Source of the DNA: CAJBVG01 sp943372995 | GTDB lineage: Bacteria > Bacteroidota > Bacteroidia > Sphingobacteriales > Sphingobacteriaceae | Reading direction: 5' to 3' | Length of the DNA stretch: 64,000 nt | Assembly (NCBI GenBank): GCA_943372995.1 | Contig: CALSAQ010000006.1 | Span: forward strand, 1-64,000 | In this document: positions 62,159 to 64,000 of the stretch, one piece after another | Layout: every line of letters begins with the position of its first letter | Numbering within the stretch: position 1 is the stretch's first letter | The notes under the pieces: model-generated | Databases searched by the model: none | What the model was told of the DNA's origin: nothing | Seen by the model: only the letters and a program-made list of their open reading frames with translations | Position numbers and translations under genes: made by a program

Positions 62159-62684
62159 AGCTTATGTATTTTCTTTCGTTATGTTTTATTTCTACAGCAC
62201 CTGCTTCTTTTAATACGGCATCTACTGCATTGATATCATTTTGTTTTGCATCGATGGCAATTACAAATCTGTCATCTGTTGCTCTTAAGTCCATTACTCT
62301 TGGTGCTCTACCTGGGAAAAGATGATTTGCGTAGAAAAACGTAAACACCATACCATAAGCACAGAATAATACTGTTAACTCAAACATTACTGGAATAAAA
62401 TCTGGAAATGCAAAAGCTGGCTTACCCCCAATATTCATTGGCCAATCGTGTACTAGCATATAATACACCATGCTGAATGCAGTAATAGTACCCGTAATAC
62501 CGAACAAGAACGCAGCGATAGGTAAACGTGAACGTTTAATTCCTAATTTGTTTTCTATTCCGTGAATCGGGAATGGCGTGAACACATCATAAATTTTGAT
62601 GTTGCTCTTTTGCAATTTATCGATACCGTTCATTAAAACTTCCGGATCGTCAAAGTGTCCTAAAATATATTTAATGTTACTCAT
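62145..62684 (-). CDS. actD: Alternative complex III subunit ActD (DUF3341)
   Basis: 179 residues from MSNIKYILGHFDD. A start 12 codons upstream would overlap actC further. Family marks are IYDVFTPFPIHG, two membrane helices (AAFLFGITGTITAFSMVYYM, FELTVLFCAYGMVFTFFY) and a C-terminal domain with FVIAIDAKQNDINAV. The ATG lies eight bases inside the actC end. Confidence 0.92.
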   Translation of the reverse strand: MSNIKYILGHFDDPEVLMNGIDKLQKSNIKIYDVFTPFPIHGIENKLGIKRSRLPIAAFLFGITGTITAFSMVYYMLVHDWPMNIGGKPAFAFPDFIPVMFELTVLFCAYGMVFTFFYANHLFPGRAPRVMDLRATDDRFVIAIDAKQNDINAVDAVLKEAGAVEIKHNERKYISYDEE

Positions 62685-64000
62685 CTTTCTTATCGTTCTT
62701 GATGGTTGCTGTAGTTGCAATAACTATATTATTTTCAAATCCTGCAGGAACATGTGCATGTCCTTCTTTGATTAATTTGCGTTTTGATTGCTCACTAGAT
62801 CCTTTCAATAATAACTTCACCTCTGCCATTGCAATCGCTGGTAATACGCGAAGGAATAACAAGAATAATGTGAAGAACAATCCTAATGATCCGATGAAGA
62901 TGGCAACATCTACCCATGTTGGATAGAACATCGCCCAACTCGATGGTAAGTAATCTCTGTGCAATGAAGTTACAATGATTACGAAACGCTCGAACCACAT
63001 CCCGATGTTTACGAATATTGATAATATCCACGATGCAGTAATACTTGTTCTGATTTTTTTGAACCAGAAAAGTTGTGGTGAAATTACGTTACATGTAATC
63101 ATCGACCAGTAAGCCCACCAGTATGGACCAGTAGCACGGTTAATGAATGCATATTGTTCGTATTCAACACCTGAATACCAAGCGATGAAAAATTCTGTTC
63201 CGTATGCAACACCTACGATTGATCCTGTAAGGATGATGATTTTATTCATCGACTCAATGTGAGCCATCGTGATGTAATTTTCGAAGTTTAATACTTTTCT
63301 AGCAATCAATAATAAGGTTTGTACCATTGCGAATCCTGAGAAAATCGCGCCCGCCACGAAATATGGAGGGAAGATGGTTGTATGCCAACCTGGTATGATT
63401 GATGTCGCGAAGTCGAATGATACGATAGTATGTACTGATAATACTAGTGGTGTAGAAACACCCGCTAAGATTAACGATACAGACTCGAAACGTTGCCATG
63501 TTTTTACCGAACCATTCCATCCGAAAGAAAGGATAGAATAAATTCTTCTACGTACACCGTTTGCTCTATCGCGAATAGTTGCAATATCAGGAAGTAATCC
63601 TGTATACCAGAATACTAATGATACTGAGAAATAAGTAGAGATCGCGAATACGTCCCATACCAATGGTGAGTTAAAGTTCACCCATAATGATCCGAACTGA
63701 TTCGGCAATGGTAATGGCCAATATGCAACCCATGGACGACCCATGTGTGCGATGATGAACGATGCCGCACAAATAACGGCAAAGATGGTCATTGCTTCTG
63801 CTGAACGGTTAATAGAGTTTCTCCAGTTCTGACGGAATAACAATAGAATTGCAGAGATCAAGGTACCAGCGTGACCAATACCTACCCACCATACGAAGTT
63901 GGTGATGTCCCATGCCCAACCTACTGTTTTGTTCAAACCCCAGGCTCCAATACCAGTCCAGAAGGTATACCCCACAGCGACTAGCCATAATACTAATCCT
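62677..64000 (-). CDS. actC: Alternative complex III subunit ActC (NrfD-like), 5' end outside window
   Basis: The frame is open to the window edge (codons before the GTG at 63975 encode GLVLWLVAV), so the gene starts to the right. About 440 residues are visible, with ten membrane helices: TVGWAWDITNFVWWVGIGHAG, FPPYFVAGAIFSGFAMVQTL, and others. It is the main quinol-binding membrane subunit. ActA/ActB should lie just outside the window. Confidence 0.94.
   Translation of the reverse strand, partial: GLVLWLVAVGYTFWTGIGAWGLNKTVGWAWDITNFVWWVGIGHAGTLISAILLLFRQNWRNSINRSAEAMTIFAVICAASFIIAHMGRPWVAYWPLPLPNQFGSLWVNFNSPLVWDVFAISTYFSVSLVFWYTGLLPDIATIRDRANGVRRRIYSILSFGWNGSVKTWQRFESVSLILAGVSTPLVLSVHTIVSFDFATSIIPGWHTTIFPPYFVAGAIFSGFAMVQTLLLIARKVLNFENYITMAHIESMNKIIILTGSIVGVAYGTEFFIAWYSGVEYEQYAFINRATGPYWWAYWSMITCNVISPQLFWFKKIRTSITASWILSIFVNIGMWFERFVIIVTSLHRDYLPSSWAMFYPTWVDVAIFIGSLGLFFTLFLLFLRVLPAIAMAEVKLLLKGSSEQSKRKLIKEGHAHVPAGFENNIVIATTATIKNDKKDE

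Noticed and set aside
1..64000. CRISPR arrays, rRNA or tRNA genes
   Set aside because: No regularly spaced direct repeats of 25-40 bases and no recognisable tRNA arms or rRNA segments were seen; the 7-8 base arrays are too short and have no spacers.

Overview
The window comes from a low-GC member of the Bacteroidota. The evidence is several very large secreted proteins ending in type IX secretion (T9SS) C-terminal sorting domains, a GldH gliding lipoprotein, a RicT-like PSP1 protein, and an alternative complex III (Act) cluster joined to a heme-copper oxidase operon. I saw no rRNA, tRNA or CRISPR array.

Region 1 (1-4582, + strand) holds two T9SS-exported proteins. The first runs off the left edge of the window. 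Its beta-helix region resembles that of the 48030-50825 gene, so this segment looks native to the genome.

Region 2 (about 4583-20800) is an accessory island. It contains a degenerate N6-adenine methyltransferase-like gene that is visibly richer in G+C, a gap packed with inverted repeats, two small Cys/His proteins, and a P-loop protein. Next comes a tightly overlapping three-gene unit (unknown protein, four-pass membrane protein, NdpA/YejK-type nucleoid-associated protein), then two tiny membrane proteins and a RadC-like JAB protein. The rest of the island has two large serine recombinases, each with an XRE regulator nearby, a pair of AAA/OLD-type ATPase-TOPRIM genes, and a RuvC-like RNase H-fold protein. 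I read it as one or two nested mobile elements carrying probable anti-phage cargo. The right end lies inside comM (yifB), which is cut within the codon after Asn-Pro of the usual NPCPCG motif. The missing 3' part of comM is not in the window.

Region 3 (20772-32932) is ordinary chromosome: an AsmA-like/GT51 fusion, an Mrp ATPase and a NifU-like Fe-S protein, a deformylase, RuvX, HolB, RicT-like and GldH proteins, lipoproteins, and an Asp-box propeller with a sorting domain.

Region 4 (32940-50825, all on the - strand) mixes housekeeping genes (murF, typA, a UPF0173 hydrolase) with large T9SS cargo. The cargo includes a 1530-aa alpha/beta-hydrolase plus beta-helix protein, a 781-aa protein preceded by an XRE regulator, and a coupled set of three genes, two of which are tandem paralogues.

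Region 5 (50964-64000, - strand) is a respiratory supercluster read right to left: actC (partial), actD, actE, actF, oxidase subunits II and I, heme A synthase, heme O synthase, two subunit III proteins, subunit IV, SCO, DUF420, and small membrane and DUF983/DUF2461 genes. It would pass electrons from quinol to oxygen through alternative complex III and a cytochrome oxidase whose heme and copper assembly factors are encoded alongside.

The spacers between co-oriented genes in regions 3-5 repeatedly hold short degenerate tandem arrays of 7- or 8-base units. I did not see these in the island.
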